Assembly (NCBI GenBank): GCA_023423275.1
Contig: JAFAFW010000043.1
Span: 1 to 64,000 of the forward strand
Direction of reading: 5' to 3'
DNA from: Pseudomonadota bacterium
Lineage (GTDB): Bacteria; Pseudomonadota; Alphaproteobacteria; Rhizobiales; Hyphomicrobiaceae
Length of the DNA stretch: 64,000 bases
The notes below the pieces were generated by a model. The model was not told where the DNA came from, did no database searches, and worked only from the letters and a program-made list of their open reading frames with translations. This document shows positions 44,223-53,338 of the stretch, piece by piece. Numbering within the stretch: the first letter of the stretch is position 1; the number at the start of each line of letters is the position of its first letter. The position numbers and the translations under genes are program-made.

Positions 44223-45764
44223 TCAAATTCTTACGGCGGAGGCCAGCCGACCTTGGATGAGAAGACGATATCTTCCAGGCGCAGACATATAGAGCGCGGG
44301 CAAGGCTCCGCATAAACCCCAGATCAGGACGGCAACGGCAGTCGTGACAAGTATGGTCGGCGAGACCAGCCAGCATGCGGCCCAGCCTGCCCCCGCGCTC
44401 CATCCTGCGGCGAAGGTGAAGGCCAACGCACACGATGCGAAATAGCGCAGATAGCCCCCGCAAAGAGGAATCCAGCGCCGGGCGAGAACCGGCAACACGC
44501 CACCAAGCGCAATCGCCTCGCCAATCGCCAGCCCCGCAGCAATGCCAAGCAAGCCATACGGTGCGGCCAACAGAAATGCTGCTGCCAGTCCGACTGCCAA
44601 CTGCACAAGTCCGGCCGCCGCAGCCGCTTCCGGCCGGTTGACATAATTCATAACTGCGGCCAGAGGCAGCGCCGGCGTGGCCAGGATGGCTGGCGCCAAA
44701 AGCCACAGCAGCAAACCGAGGTCGATCAGTTCAGGCCGGCCACTCCACAGCGTCATCAGCAGAGCAGCGAAGATCACAAGCCCTCCCACCATCGTTCCGA
44801 CCACCCCGCTGAGGAACTGACCGAATTCGGGAAGCATCCGCGCCGCTGCGGCCGTATCTCCCGCGTGCTGGGCAGCCGCAATCTCAACGCCGACGGACAA
44901 CGTCATCATGGTTGCGATCTGCCGGGTTAGATTCACCAGCGTCCGTGTCAGGATGAAACTCACGAGCCCTGGACCGGAGAACCCCAGCATTCCGATCATG
45001 AGAACCGGCCCCTGCAACCAAGCCACCGGTGTGCCTTGCAGGATTGCGTAGCCGCCAACTTTCGACACCACGTCCTTGAGCTCGCTCCCCGTGGGGCGCG
45101 CAGGCACATAGCCGAGACTGCCGTATCTGCGCCCCTGATCCCACAACATCACACTCCAGCCGCAGAAGACATCGACAGCGACGTAGATGAGAGCCGCCGC
45201 CACCGGCCCAGCGCCCATCGCAACGGCCAGCCCAACCACAATCACACCGGAAGCGACGGGGATGAGATCAACCCCAAGGCCGATCGTGAAATCGCCCCGG
45301 CCGCGATAGATCTGTGAAATGCTGCCGCGCAGAACGCGCAGCAGGGCCACCCCTGCGAGAAGGCCGAACACCACGACCGCTTCGCCGCCGCTCATGGCCT
45401 GCAGCGAGAATGCGACATCAAGATCGGTCGTTGCGATAATGAACAGAATTATCGCCGCGAGCCCGGTACCGACAACCGCATAGGCGCTTAGAGACAATCC
45501 AATCAGGCGCCGGAACCGCGATTCATCACCATCCGCATGCGCCTTCTGCCAATGGTTGCCGAAATAGACGTTAAGACCAAGCTCACCAAGCGTCACCAGT
45601 CCGGCAGCAGCCAGCAATGTCGCCCAGTCCGAATAAAGGTCAGTCCCCCACGCGCGCAGCATGATGCCGACCAGCACGAAGCGATCGGCGAACGACACGC
45701 CAAGCGCGGCGGCCTGCATCGCCAGGCTTGCGGCGACGCGTCTCAGCATGGAAAGCGCTTCCAT
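44223..45764 (-). CDS. Wzx-type flippase / polysaccharide biosynthesis membrane protein
   Basis: A 513-residue protein with about 12-14 membrane segments of the MOP/MATE-like polysaccharide transporter type. It starts MLRRVAASLAMQAAALGVSFADR and has repeated hydrophobic spans such as AVVVFGLLAGVALLRVL and LVQLAVGLAAAFLLAAPYGLLGIAAGLAIGEA. It would flip the lipid-linked repeat unit across the inner membrane. Initiation may be at Met6 (45749). It converges on the oxidoreductase gene and diverges from the UDP-sugar dehydrogenase. Confidence 0.85.
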   Translation of the reverse strand: MEALSMLRRVAASLAMQAAALGVSFADRFVLVGIMLRAWGTDLYSDWATLLAAAGLVTLGELGLNVYFGNHWQKAHADGDESRFRRLIGLSLSAYAVVGTGLAAIILFIIATTDLDVAFSLQAMSGGEAVVVFGLLAGVALLRVLRGSISQIYRGRGDFTIGLGVDLIPVASGVIVVGLAVAMGAGPVAAALIYVAVDVFCGWSVMLWDQGRRYGSLGYVPARPTGSELKDVVSKVGGYAILQGTPVAWLQGPVLMIGMLGFSGPGLVSFILTRTLVNLTRQIATMMTLSVGVEIAAAQHAGDTAAAARMLPEFGQFLSGVVGTMVGGLVIFAALLMTLWSGRPELIDLGLLLWLLAPAILATPALPLAAVMNYVNRPEAAAAAGLVQLAVGLAAAFLLAAPYGLLGIAAGLAIGEAIALGGVLPVLARRWIPLCGGYLRYFASCALAFTFAAGWSAGAGWAACWLVSPTILVTTAVAVLIWGLCGALPALYMSAPGRYRLLIQGRLASAVRI

Positions 45765-45983
45765 TCCGAGGGTTGCGGGCGCTCATCCCCTGTCTCAACC
45801 TCGCAACTCTTGTGAAATCGCATCACTTGCCCTAAGCGCCTTGCTGATCCATGGCGCGCCCGCCCCGGCCTTGCTAGCATCTCGCGCACATCCGCACGAG
45901 CCGCGATGCGCGGCCCGCCCGGATTGATACGTCAACGGCGCACCGTCGCGCCCGCCTGCTCGCAACTACGGGATGTTTCGTCG

Positions 45984-47321
45984 ATGTCGGACGCCAGCCT
46001 GTCACAGCTCGAACAGCGGATCGCCGCACGCGCCGCGACAGCCGGCGTCATCGGCCTTGGCTATGTCGGCCTGCCTCTGGCGATGGCGATTGCGCGGGCA
46101 GGCTTTACCGTGACCGGTTTCGACGTCGATCCAGCCAAGCCCGACCTGCTGCTGCAGGGCAAATCCTACATCGACGCCGTCAGCAGCGAGGAACTTGCGC
46201 GTCACGTTGCCGGAAAGCGGTTTACCGCGACGACCGATATGACTGGCCTCGCCCAGTGCGACGTCATCGTGATCTGTGTGCCGACCCCGCTCACACGCCA
46301 GCGCGAGCCGGATATGTCCTATATCGAGGCGACGGCCCAGGTCATCGCCGCCCACCTCCGTCCGGAACAACTCGTCATTCTGGAATCGACCACCTACCCC
46401 GGCACAACCGACGAAGTCGTGCGCCCGATCCTGGAAACGAGCGGCCTCACATGCGGGCGCGACGTCTTCCTTGGGTTCTCGCCGGAACGGGAAGATCCTG
46501 GCAACACCAGTTTCGAAACCGTGACGATCCCGAAAGTGGTTGCGGGCGACGGCCCGGAGGCCCAGCGCCTCGTCACGGCCTTCTATGGCGCCGTCGTCAA
46601 ACGCGTCGTCCCTGTCTCCTCCACTGCTACCGCCGAAGCGGTGAAGATCACCGAGAACATCTTCCGCGCCGTCAATATCGCGCTCGTGAACGAGCTCAAA
46701 GTGATCTACGACGCCATGGGCATCGATGTATGGGAAGTCATCGAGGCGGCCAAGACGAAGCCGTTCGGATTCATGCCGTTCTATCCCGGCCCTGGTCTCG
46801 GCGGCCACTGCATCCCGATCGATCCCTTCTATCTGACCTGGAAATCACGCGAATTCGATCTGCCGACGCGCTTCATCGAACTCGCCGGTGAGGTGAACAC
46901 GTCGATGCCGCGCTATGTCGTCAAGCGACTCGAAGAAGCGCTGGATGAGCGGCTTGGCCTCTCTCTCGGCAAGGCGCGCATTCTCATTCTGGGGCTCGCG
47001 TACAAGAAGAACGTCTCCGATGTGCGAGAAAGCCCAACCTTCAAGCTGATGGAGCTTCTCGAACGGCGTGGGACACAGTGCGACTATCATGATCCACACG
47101 TCGCAACGATTCCTCCGACGCGGGAGCACGCAGCTTTCACCGGCCGAAAGTCGGTCGAGCTGAACAGCGGCGCGCTCGCGACGTATGATGCCGTACTGAT
47201 CTCGACCGATCACGACGCTGTCGACTACGCGCTGATCGCCCGCGAGGCCAAGCTGATCCTCGATACACGCAATGCGATTGCCAATCGCAACCTTTCTGCG
47301 GCGAACTGCATAAAGTCGTGA
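45984..47321 (+). CDS. Nucleotide sugar dehydrogenase (UDP-N-acetylhexosamine 6-dehydrogenase, WbpA/WecC-like)
   Basis: A 445-residue four-electron dehydrogenase that oxidises C6 of a UDP-sugar to the uronic acid. NAD binding uses VIGLGYVGLPLA (22-33). The catalytic cysteine is Cys276 in PGLGGHCIPIDPFYL, and the C-terminal domain has LGLAYKKNVSDVRESP. Specific motifs (LESTTYPGTTDE, FSPEREDPGN) point to UDP-GlcNAc or UDP-ManNAc rather than UDP-glucose. The ATG at 45984 matches the family start. With wecB it suggests ManNAcA or GlcNAcA in the polymer. It is divergent from the flippase gene. Confidence 0.92.
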   Translation: MSDASLSQLEQRIAARAATAGVIGLGYVGLPLAMAIARAGFTVTGFDVDPAKPDLLLQGKSYIDAVSSEELARHVAGKRFTATTDMTGLAQCDVIVICVPTPLTRQREPDMSYIEATAQVIAAHLRPEQLVILESTTYPGTTDEVVRPILETSGLTCGRDVFLGFSPEREDPGNTSFETVTIPKVVAGDGPEAQRLVTAFYGAVVKRVVPVSSTATAEAVKITENIFRAVNIALVNELKVIYDAMGIDVWEVIEAAKTKPFGFMPFYPGPGLGGHCIPIDPFYLTWKSREFDLPTRFIELAGEVNTSMPRYVVKRLEEALDERLGLSLGKARILILGLAYKKNVSDVRESPTFKLMELLERRGTQCDYHDPHVATIPPTREHAAFTGRKSVELNSGALATYDAVLISTDHDAVDYALIAREAKLILDTRNAIANRNLSAANCIKS

Positions 47322-47327
47322 GCAAGT

Positions 47328-48167
47328 TCACTCCGGCTTGCGCGCCGTGAAGCGCGCGCCGCCGAGCGCGCCGGCTTGCACCAGTTCCACGAGCTTCATG
47401 TACGCCTCATAGAAGGCGTCGTCCCCTTCCGGCGTCCCGGCCTTGCGGGCATCTTCGCGGAGCTGCCGATACATGCGGCTGCGCTCGGCCAGGATGGTGC
47501 CCCAATCGCGGGTGAGATCGTCGACCTTGACGACCTGCAAGCCGGCAGCGCCCAGGATCTCTTTGTAACCCGCAATGGTTTGCAGCGTCTGCGCCGCAAT
47601 CCCGGTCCACATGGCTTGTGCTTCGGCAGGATCGAGCGCCCGGTGCCTGACCCAGTCGGTGAAGGCCAGGACACCGCCCGGCTTCAAAACGCGCGCGGCC
47701 TCACTCACCGCTTTGGCCTTATCCGGCACGTGCAGGAGGGCTTCCTGGCTGAGAACGACATCGACCGCGCCGTCCGCAAGTGGCACTGCGGTCACATCGC
47801 CCGCAACGACGCGCACGCGATCCTGCAGCCCTACGGCCCGTGTCAACTCGACCGCGCCGTCGACACGCGCACGCGTCAGCTCGATGCCGGTTACGTCGAC
47901 GCCGTAGCGGGCCGCGAAATAGCGCGCGGGCCCACCGAGACCGGCACAGAAATCGGCAACTTTCAGCCCCGCGCGCAGTTCGGCGCATTCGGCCAGGGCT
48001 TCGTTCGCAGCAAGCCCGCCATAATGATCCTGGTCGTGATCCCACAGCTCCTCGGGCCTGATATCCCGCAAATTCCCCCTGCGCGCTTCGAGCATCTTCA
48101 GGATGTGCTCCGCCGAGATCGGATGACGGGCATAGAAGGCGACGACATGCTGCTGGCGCGTATCCAT
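47328..48167 (-). CDS. SAM-dependent methyltransferase (class I)
   Basis: A 279-residue methyltransferase with motif I VADFCAGLGGPARYFAARYG, a GIELTRARVDGAVEL acidic loop, and a DVVLSQEALLHVPDKAKAVSEAARVLKPGG block. The layout recalls glycine/sarcosine and phosphoethanolamine N-methyltransferases (Methyltransf_11). The ATG at 48167, after AGAGGTTCAGGG, is chosen over an upstream in-frame start. It ends 6 nt from the convergent UDP-sugar dehydrogenase stop. It may or may not belong to the exopolysaccharide locus, and the substrate is unknown. Confidence 0.82.
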   Translation of the reverse strand: MDTRQQHVVAFYARHPISAEHILKMLEARRGNLRDIRPEELWDHDQDHYGGLAANEALAECAELRAGLKVADFCAGLGGPARYFAARYGVDVTGIELTRARVDGAVELTRAVGLQDRVRVVAGDVTAVPLADGAVDVVLSQEALLHVPDKAKAVSEAARVLKPGGVLAFTDWVRHRALDPAEAQAMWTGIAAQTLQTIAGYKEILGAAGLQVVKVDDLTRDWGTILAERSRMYRQLREDARKAGTPEGDDAFYEAYMKLVELVQAGALGGARFTARKPE

Positions 48168-48319
48168 CCCTGAACCTCTTTTGATTTTTGTTCCGTGTTC
48201 AAAACCTGACACTTCTCGCGACCCATGTCAGCCCTGCCTCGCATCGCCATGCGCGGTTCGCGTCCGAATTCTGCCGCAAGCTCGCGCCAAAGTTGCTGTG
48301 ACAATTGCATGGGGGGATC

Positions 48320-48973
48320 ATGCACAAGTTCGGTCTCGTTTGCGGGCTGGTGATCGCGCTGGCCGGTGCCGTATCCTGGATGGGCATGTACCAGGGCAGC
48401 ATTGCCGCGCCGACGACGGGTCTGATGGCCGTCGCTGACCTGGAGACGGTCCACTACTACGACGTCAAAGGACGCACGCTGGACGAACTGCGCGGCGATG
48501 TGTTCTCGCGCGGACCCTATGATCAATTCAAAGGCCAGCGTTTTGCGGGCTGGACATCCTGGCAGATCAAGTGGTGGCTGGATCACAGCGCCAGCCAGGA
48601 CTCATGCCGCGTCGTCTCGGCGCGAACGGAAACCCACGTCACGTACACGATGCCGCGATGGAGTGACGAGCGGCAGGCGGCGACGGACCTTCAGCAGGCT
48701 TGGCGCAGGTTTGTCGACGCTCTCATCGATCACGAGAAAGGGCACGGGCGCATCGCCCGCCAGTTGGGCGAGCGCATAAAAATTGCCATTCAGGCCCTTC
48801 CGCCGCGGGCGACTTGCCGCGACCTCGAACAGCAGGCCAATGCACTCGCCCAGGCCATGATCCGCGACGACAAGGAGCAGGAGGCCTACGACCGCCGCAC
48901 CGGCCATGGGGAAAAGCAGGGCGCCTCTTTTCCACGCCTTCTCGTGCGGGCGCCGATGACGGCGGAGCGGTGA
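48320..48973 (+). CDS. DUF922 secreted zinc-protease-like protein
   Basis: A 217-residue protein with an N-terminal membrane leader (FGLVCGLVIALAGAVSWMG). The DUF922 domain contains HYYDVKGRTLDELRGDV near the start and the HExxH zinc motif in IDHEKGHGRIA. The two conserved cysteines of the family are probably those in SCRVVSA and TCRDLEQ. A periplasmic peptidase role is predicted by the motif; no member function is certain. The ATG at 48320 follows GGGGGG. The gene is divergent from the methyltransferase. Confidence 0.82.
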   Translation: MHKFGLVCGLVIALAGAVSWMGMYQGSIAAPTTGLMAVADLETVHYYDVKGRTLDELRGDVFSRGPYDQFKGQRFAGWTSWQIKWWLDHSASQDSCRVVSARTETHVTYTMPRWSDERQAATDLQQAWRRFVDALIDHEKGHGRIARQLGERIKIAIQALPPRATCRDLEQQANALAQAMIRDDKEQEAYDRRTGHGEKQGASFPRLLVRAPMTAER

Positions 48974-49038
48974 TCTGTTGACCCGCGTCGCGGCAAGGTG
49001 TTCCCTGCCGTCACGCCGGAACCCGGAGAGCCTCGCCG

Positions 49039-50235
49039 ATGCCTCAAGCTATGTCTGATCCCGTCGTTATCGTCTCGGGCGCCCGCACCGCTGTCGGTGG
49101 CTTCCAGGGCGCCTTCGCGTCAGTGCCAGCACCTGAACTGGGTGCAGTCGCCACCCGCGCCGCCGTTGAGCGGGCCGGGATCAAGCCGGACGATGTCAGC
49201 GAAGTGCTGATGGGTTGCGTCCTGCCCGCCGGCATGGGGCAAGCCCCGGCGCGGCAGGCCTCGCGCGGAGCGGGCCTTCCCGACCATGTGCCCTGCACCA
49301 CCGTCAACAAGATGTGCGGCTCAGGCATGAAAACGGTGATGATGGCTTATGAAGGCCTGCATGCGCGGCCGGATGACGTCATCCTCGCCGGCGGTATGGA
49401 GAGCATGACGAACACGCCCTACATCCTGCCGAAACTTCGTTCCGGACAGCGCCTGGGGCACACCCAGGTCTACGATCATATGTTTCTCGACGGCCTGGAA
49501 GATGCCTACGACAAAGGCCGCCTGATGGGCACGTACGCTGAAGATACGGCAGAAGCCTATCAGTTCACGCGCGAGGCCCAGGACGAATTCGCCATCGAAA
49601 GCCTCAGGCGCGCCCGCAAAGCTAACGAAGACGGGTCGTTTGCCAGGGAGATCGTTCCCGTCAGCGTGAAAAGCCGTAAGGGCACGTCAGAGGTCTCACG
49701 CGATGAGCAGCCCTTCACGGCCGATCCCGCGAAGATCCCGCAGTTGCGACCGGCGTTCCGTGAAGGTGGCACCGTCACCCCCGCCAACTCCAGTTCCATC
49801 TCGGATGGCGCCGCAGCACTCATCCTCATGCGCGAGAGCCAGGCGAAAAAGCGGAAGCTCAAGCCGCTCGCCCGTATCGTCGGCGTCAGCACGCACGCGC
49901 AGGCCCCGGCCTGGTTCACCACCGCTCCGATCGGCGCGATGTCCAAGCTGCTCGACCAGATCGGCTGGCAGGCCAAGGACGTCGGCCTGTTCGAGATCAA
50001 CGAGGCATTCGCCGTCGTCACCATGGCGGCGATGCGCGATCTCGGCTTGCCGCACGACAAGGTCAACGTGCATGGCGGCGCCTGTGCACTCGGTCATCCC
50101 GTCGGAGCATCGGGCGCGCGCATCATCGTGACCCTGCTGTCGGCACTGGAAAAATACGGCGAGACCAAAGGTGTGGCGTCACTCTGCATCGGCGGCGGCG
50201 AGGCAACTGCGGTCGCGGTAGAACGCATCGCCTGA
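49039..50235 (+). CDS. Acetyl-CoA acetyltransferase (thiolase)
   Basis: A 398-residue thiolase. The acyl-accepting cysteine is Cys93 in TTVNKMCGSGMK. The C-terminal active site has INEAFA, the His in GGACALGHPVGASGAR, and the second Cys in SLCIGGGEATA. It condenses or cleaves acetoacetyl-CoA and related beta-ketoacyl-CoAs. It could begin at Met5 (49051). No phaB, atoA or other pathway gene is adjacent. Confidence 0.95.
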   Translation: MPQAMSDPVVIVSGARTAVGGFQGAFASVPAPELGAVATRAAVERAGIKPDDVSEVLMGCVLPAGMGQAPARQASRGAGLPDHVPCTTVNKMCGSGMKTVMMAYEGLHARPDDVILAGGMESMTNTPYILPKLRSGQRLGHTQVYDHMFLDGLEDAYDKGRLMGTYAEDTAEAYQFTREAQDEFAIESLRRARKANEDGSFAREIVPVSVKSRKGTSEVSRDEQPFTADPAKIPQLRPAFREGGTVTPANSSSISDGAAALILMRESQAKKRKLKPLARIVGVSTHAQAPAWFTTAPIGAMSKLLDQIGWQAKDVGLFEINEAFAVVTMAAMRDLGLPHDKVNVHGGACALGHPVGASGARIIVTLLSALEKYGETKGVASLCIGGGEATAVAVERIA

Positions 50236-50258
50236 CGCCAAGACGATAGCACCCGCTG

Positions 50259-51053
50259 ATGCACGCCCTTTCCAGGACGGCCTACTTCCTGTTGCAGCCT
50301 TCGCATCTGGCCCTGTTGCTCCTCGCGGCCGGGCTGATGCTGCTTTTTCTGACACACGCAGCCCGCGCCGGAAAACTGCTTGCAGCAACCGGCTTCTGTG
50401 CCCTGCTGGTCATTGGTTTCTCACCGTTGGGACACGCACTCATCCTCCCGCTGGAAGATCGTTTCCCACGCCCCGCGGCACCGCCCCAGGACATCACGGG
50501 CATTATCATTCTCGGTGGCTTCGAGGACGGTACGGTCAGCCACGCGCGCGGCGTGCTGACGTTGAACGAGGCGGCGGAACGGCTGACCGAAAGTGTGCTG
50601 CTGGCACGGCTGCTGCCCGACGCCCGGATCATCTTTACCGGCGGCAATGGCGAGCTGTTCCGACAGGGCCACAGTGGAGCGCGTCCGGTCGGTGCGTATC
50701 TGGCCGCGGCCGGCGTCGCTTCCGAGCGCATCGTTCTGGAAAGCGAATCGCGCAACACGTTTGAGAATGCGATCCTCACGCGCGATCTGGTCAAACCTGC
50801 CGCGTCGGACCGCTGGCTGCTCGTGACGTCAGCCGCGCACATGCCGCGCGCGATGGCTACGTTCCGTCATGCCGGGTTCGATGTGGTCGCCTGGCCCGTC
50901 GATTATCGGACGCGCGGCATTCAGGAACTCATGCAGCCGTTCAACTCGCTGGGCGAAGGCATCCGCCGCGTCGACACGGCCACGCGTGAATGGCTCGGGA
51001 TCCTGACGTACCGGCTGGTGGGCCGGACGGGCAGCTTGTGGCCGGCTCCGTAA
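50259..51053 (+). CDS. YdcF/ElyC-family protein (DUF218)
   Basis: A 264-residue inner-membrane protein with two N-terminal membrane segments (SHLALLLLAAGLMLLFL, LLAATGFCALLVIGFSPLG). A periplasmic DUF218 domain follows: IIILGGFEDGTVSHARGVLTLNEAAERLTES, IIFTGGNGEL, ERIVLESESRNTFENAILTR, LLVTSAAHMPRAMATF. The relative ElyC acts in envelope polysaccharide metabolism, and the activity of this member is unknown. It starts 23 nt after the thiolase stop. Confidence 0.88.
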   Translation: MHALSRTAYFLLQPSHLALLLLAAGLMLLFLTHAARAGKLLAATGFCALLVIGFSPLGHALILPLEDRFPRPAAPPQDITGIIILGGFEDGTVSHARGVLTLNEAAERLTESVLLARLLPDARIIFTGGNGELFRQGHSGARPVGAYLAAAGVASERIVLESESRNTFENAILTRDLVKPAASDRWLLVTSAAHMPRAMATFRHAGFDVVAWPVDYRTRGIQELMQPFNSLGEGIRRVDTATREWLGILTYRLVGRTGSLWPAP

Positions 51054-51077
51054 TCATGGGCCTGCCCCGGAAAACCT

Positions 51078-51707
51078 CTAACGCTTCGTGAGCGTCGGGG
51101 ATTCTCCGGCAGGCTTCGGCTGCAGTTCTTTCACCAGATCGAAAACCTTGCAGCGCTTTTCCGCCAGCCGCTGGTTGTAGGCTTCCACCATCGCCCGGTC
51201 GCGCCGGTATTGAGTGTCGGGATCGATGCCGTAAGTCGAGCCGCCGAAGACCGGTGAAACCACCTGCTGCATCCCCCGCGCGACGGGCGTGCTGGTCTGA
51301 GACAGCGAGTGATCGCGGATCTGAAGGATACGGACGTAAGCCCGACCGGTGAGCTTCTTGCAGCTCATTTCCAGCTCGGCATCGCTCAGCTTGTACGTCC
51401 CATCTGGCTGCATCGTGCCGGTCTGGATCGGCTTGTTCGAGAACAGGCCGTTGAGCTTGTCTTTCCGTTTCTTCGTTTTCCGGTCCTTTTTATCTTTCTT
51501 GTCGGTGGCCGGTTCGGTCGCCGCAGACGCAGATGTGGTTGCGACCGGCTGCGCCTGAGCAACCGCCGTTATGGCCGCAGGGGACGGCTCGACGGCCGCG
51601 GCGGTCCCCGTCGGCTGAGCAAGGCTGCCCCCCGACGCACCAGCACATCCGGCCAGCAAAGCGGACAACAAGCAGGCACTCAGACCATGAAAATTCAGGC
51701 GATGCAT
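51078..51707 (-). CDS. Lipoprotein of unknown function
   Basis: A 209-residue lipoprotein with lipobox LLAGC. The Ala/Pro/Thr-rich linker (about 25-75) leads into a strongly basic stretch (DKKDKKDRKTKKRKDK). The remaining domain has two cysteines (MSCKKLTG, EKRCKVF) and the central block RAYVRILQIRDHSLSQTSTPVARG. The ATG at 51707 puts the signal peptide at the front. It converges on the YdcF gene. No family was recognised. Confidence 0.72.
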   Translation of the reverse strand: MHRLNFHGLSACLLSALLAGCAGASGGSLAQPTGTAAAVEPSPAAITAVAQAQPVATTSASAATEPATDKKDKKDRKTKKRKDKLNGLFSNKPIQTGTMQPDGTYKLSDAELEMSCKKLTGRAYVRILQIRDHSLSQTSTPVARGMQQVVSPVFGGSTYGIDPDTQYRRDRAMVEAYNQRLAEKRCKVFDLVKELQPKPAGESPTLTKR

Positions 51708-51836
51708 TCGTGTCGACTCGATGTTCCCGCTCTCCCGACCTCGCACTCTGATCGGGGCAGATCTGCGGCGAACGAGGGTTGCGGATAACTTGTGAAGTCG
51801 ATATCAACACCAAGCATTGCACTTTGGGAGGTCGCC

Positions 51837-52247
51837 ATGCCACAAAAAATTATCATTGGGTCCAAAGCTTTAGTGGCAAAGGCGAAGTCTGAAATCACTG
51901 AATACACGGCTGCCGAGGCGATTGAAATTGCGCAGCGCCCCGACGTACTGATGGTGGATATCCGCGATCCCCGCGAGCGGACGCGGGAGGGCGCAATTCC
52001 CCGCGCATTTCATTGCCCGCGCGGAATGCTGGAGTTCTGGATCGACCCAGACAGCCCTTATTACAAGCCAGTGTTCGGCGAGGACAAGACCTTCGTCTTC
52101 TTTTGCGCAGGCGGTATGCGCTCAGCTCTTGCCACCAAAGCCGCCCAGGACATGGGTCTCAAACCCGTCGCCCATATCATTGGCGGATTCGGAGCCTGGA
52201 AGCAGGCCGGAGGCCCCGTACACGGATCAACCCAGGCCGGCGCCTGA
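51837..52247 (+). CDS. Rhodanese-like domain protein
   Basis: A 136-residue single-domain rhodanese (sulfurtransferase fold). Key blocks are LMVDIRDPRERTREGAIPRAFHCPRGMLEFW and the active-site loop FFCAGGMRSALA, whose cysteine would carry the persulfide. The C-terminal IIGGFGAWKQAGGPV is typical. The ATG at 51837 follows TTGGGAGG. No signal peptide is present, so the protein is cytosolic. The biological sulfur acceptor is unknown. Confidence 0.92.
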   Translation: MPQKIIIGSKALVAKAKSEITEYTAAEAIEIAQRPDVLMVDIRDPRERTREGAIPRAFHCPRGMLEFWIDPDSPYYKPVFGEDKTFVFFCAGGMRSALATKAAQDMGLKPVAHIIGGFGAWKQAGGPVHGSTQAGA

Positions 52248-52291
52248 CATCCTGAGTTGATCCGACAGCGAACGTGTCTCACATCGCGCTC

Positions 52292-52612
52292 TCAGACCGG
52301 GCGCGCTTCCTCTTGCTGCGTGCCGGCAGACGGTGCCGGGTGTCCGGAGCCACCGCGGCGTGATCCGATCAGCGCCAGCTTCCGGCACAGCACGCTCTCG
52401 ATGAAGCCGGACACGCGCGCGCGCACCTCGACGCTTTCCGTCGCGCTGAAGCGGCCGGAATATTCGTCCCACTGCGTCACCTGCTTGGCGATGGGCTGCG
52501 CCACCGTCACCGGCATCGCGGGTGGTCCACCTTGCGCGACAGCAAGGCTAGGCACAGCCAGCATCAGCGTCAGAACGGTCAGCCGCCAGCCGACATATGA
52601 AGAGACAGACAT
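52292..52612 (-). pseudogene. Truncated RND efflux periplasmic adaptor fragment
   Basis: The 106-residue product has a signal peptide (LTVLTLMLAVPSLAVAQ). It then shows the first part of an AcrA/MexA-type adaptor (MPVTVAQPIAKQVTQWDEYS, then GRFSATESVEVRARVSGFIESV). After about residue 75 the sequence no longer resembles the family and ends in a Pro/Gln/Arg-rich tail (SGHPAPSAGTQQEEARPV). A full adaptor has about 370 residues, so roughly four-fifths is missing. It is probably the remnant of a deletion that also removed the pump gene. The possibility that the tail comes from the lost pump gene is only a guess. Confidence 0.7.
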
Positions 52613-52955
52613 GAAGGCAAACTCCCGGCTTTCGTGCGCCTCGTATATAGGATCGAGACCGGGATGCGGAAGCTATCCGATAGGCCATAGAGCCACGCAT
52701 AATCATTATTTATATCATCATTATTGGGCAGATTTTGCCTGAATTTCCGCCACTGCGCCGCGTTGGGCAATCTTATCGTCCGTAGACGGATCAATTGAGT
52801 GCGCGTCGCCTCGCGCAACCCGTTCGTTCGGCGTTTTTCACCACGGAAATGAAATAGCAGCGTGTGTTCGAAAATGATGCGTGAGGCTTGAACTCAAGCC
52901 GACCAAATCGCCATGACAATGCTGACAGGAAAGTGTGATCAACCGTCTGCACAGA
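52613..52955. other. Gene-free region between the adaptor fragment and tRNA-Val
   Basis: This 343-nt stretch contains a markedly AT-rich segment (about 52697-52750, including ATAATCATTATTTATATCAT) that differs from the window average. No gene was recognised. With the broken adaptor gene on one side and a tRNA on the other, it may be a scar of an inserted or deleted element, but no integrase or direct repeat was seen. Confidence 0.4.
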
Positions 52956-53030
52956 TGGTGGGCGCTAGAGGGTTCGAACCTCTGACCCCTACCATGTCAA
53001 GGTAGTGCTCTACCGCTGAGCTAAGCGCCC
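52956..53030 (-). tRNA. tRNA-Val (anticodon GAC)
   Basis: On the minus strand the sequence folds as a standard 75-nt tRNA including an encoded CCA. The acceptor stem is GGGCGCT / AGCGCCC, and the D arm has GCTC-AGCGGTA-GAGC. The anticodon arm is CTACC-TTGACAT-GGTAG with anticodon GAC, and the T arm is AGAGG-TTCGAAC-CCTCT. The discriminator base is A, followed by CCA. It reads valine codons GUC and GUU. Confidence 0.97.
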
Positions 53031-53338
53031 TGTGAGGAGTGCTTCCTAGCGGTTCGCAGCCCGCTCTGCAAGTCATCAATTTGCACCCACGCGACTCCCG
53101 GCCGCCGTCCACCTTGCCCGCAAAAGATCTTACTTTCGCGACGCTTTTTGCGTTGCCTCAACAACAAGTCGCCGAATTCCAGCGGCAATCTCGCTCGCGG
53201 TCGGGTTGCATGTCTGCGAGCGGCACGTCGCACGCCTGTTCCTGCTACGATCTGGCGCGATCTGCACCGATAGCCGGCAAGCGCCGGCCCGCCAGCTTCC
53301 GTCTGCCCACTGGGCCAAATTTGGGGGAGTGCGCTTCC

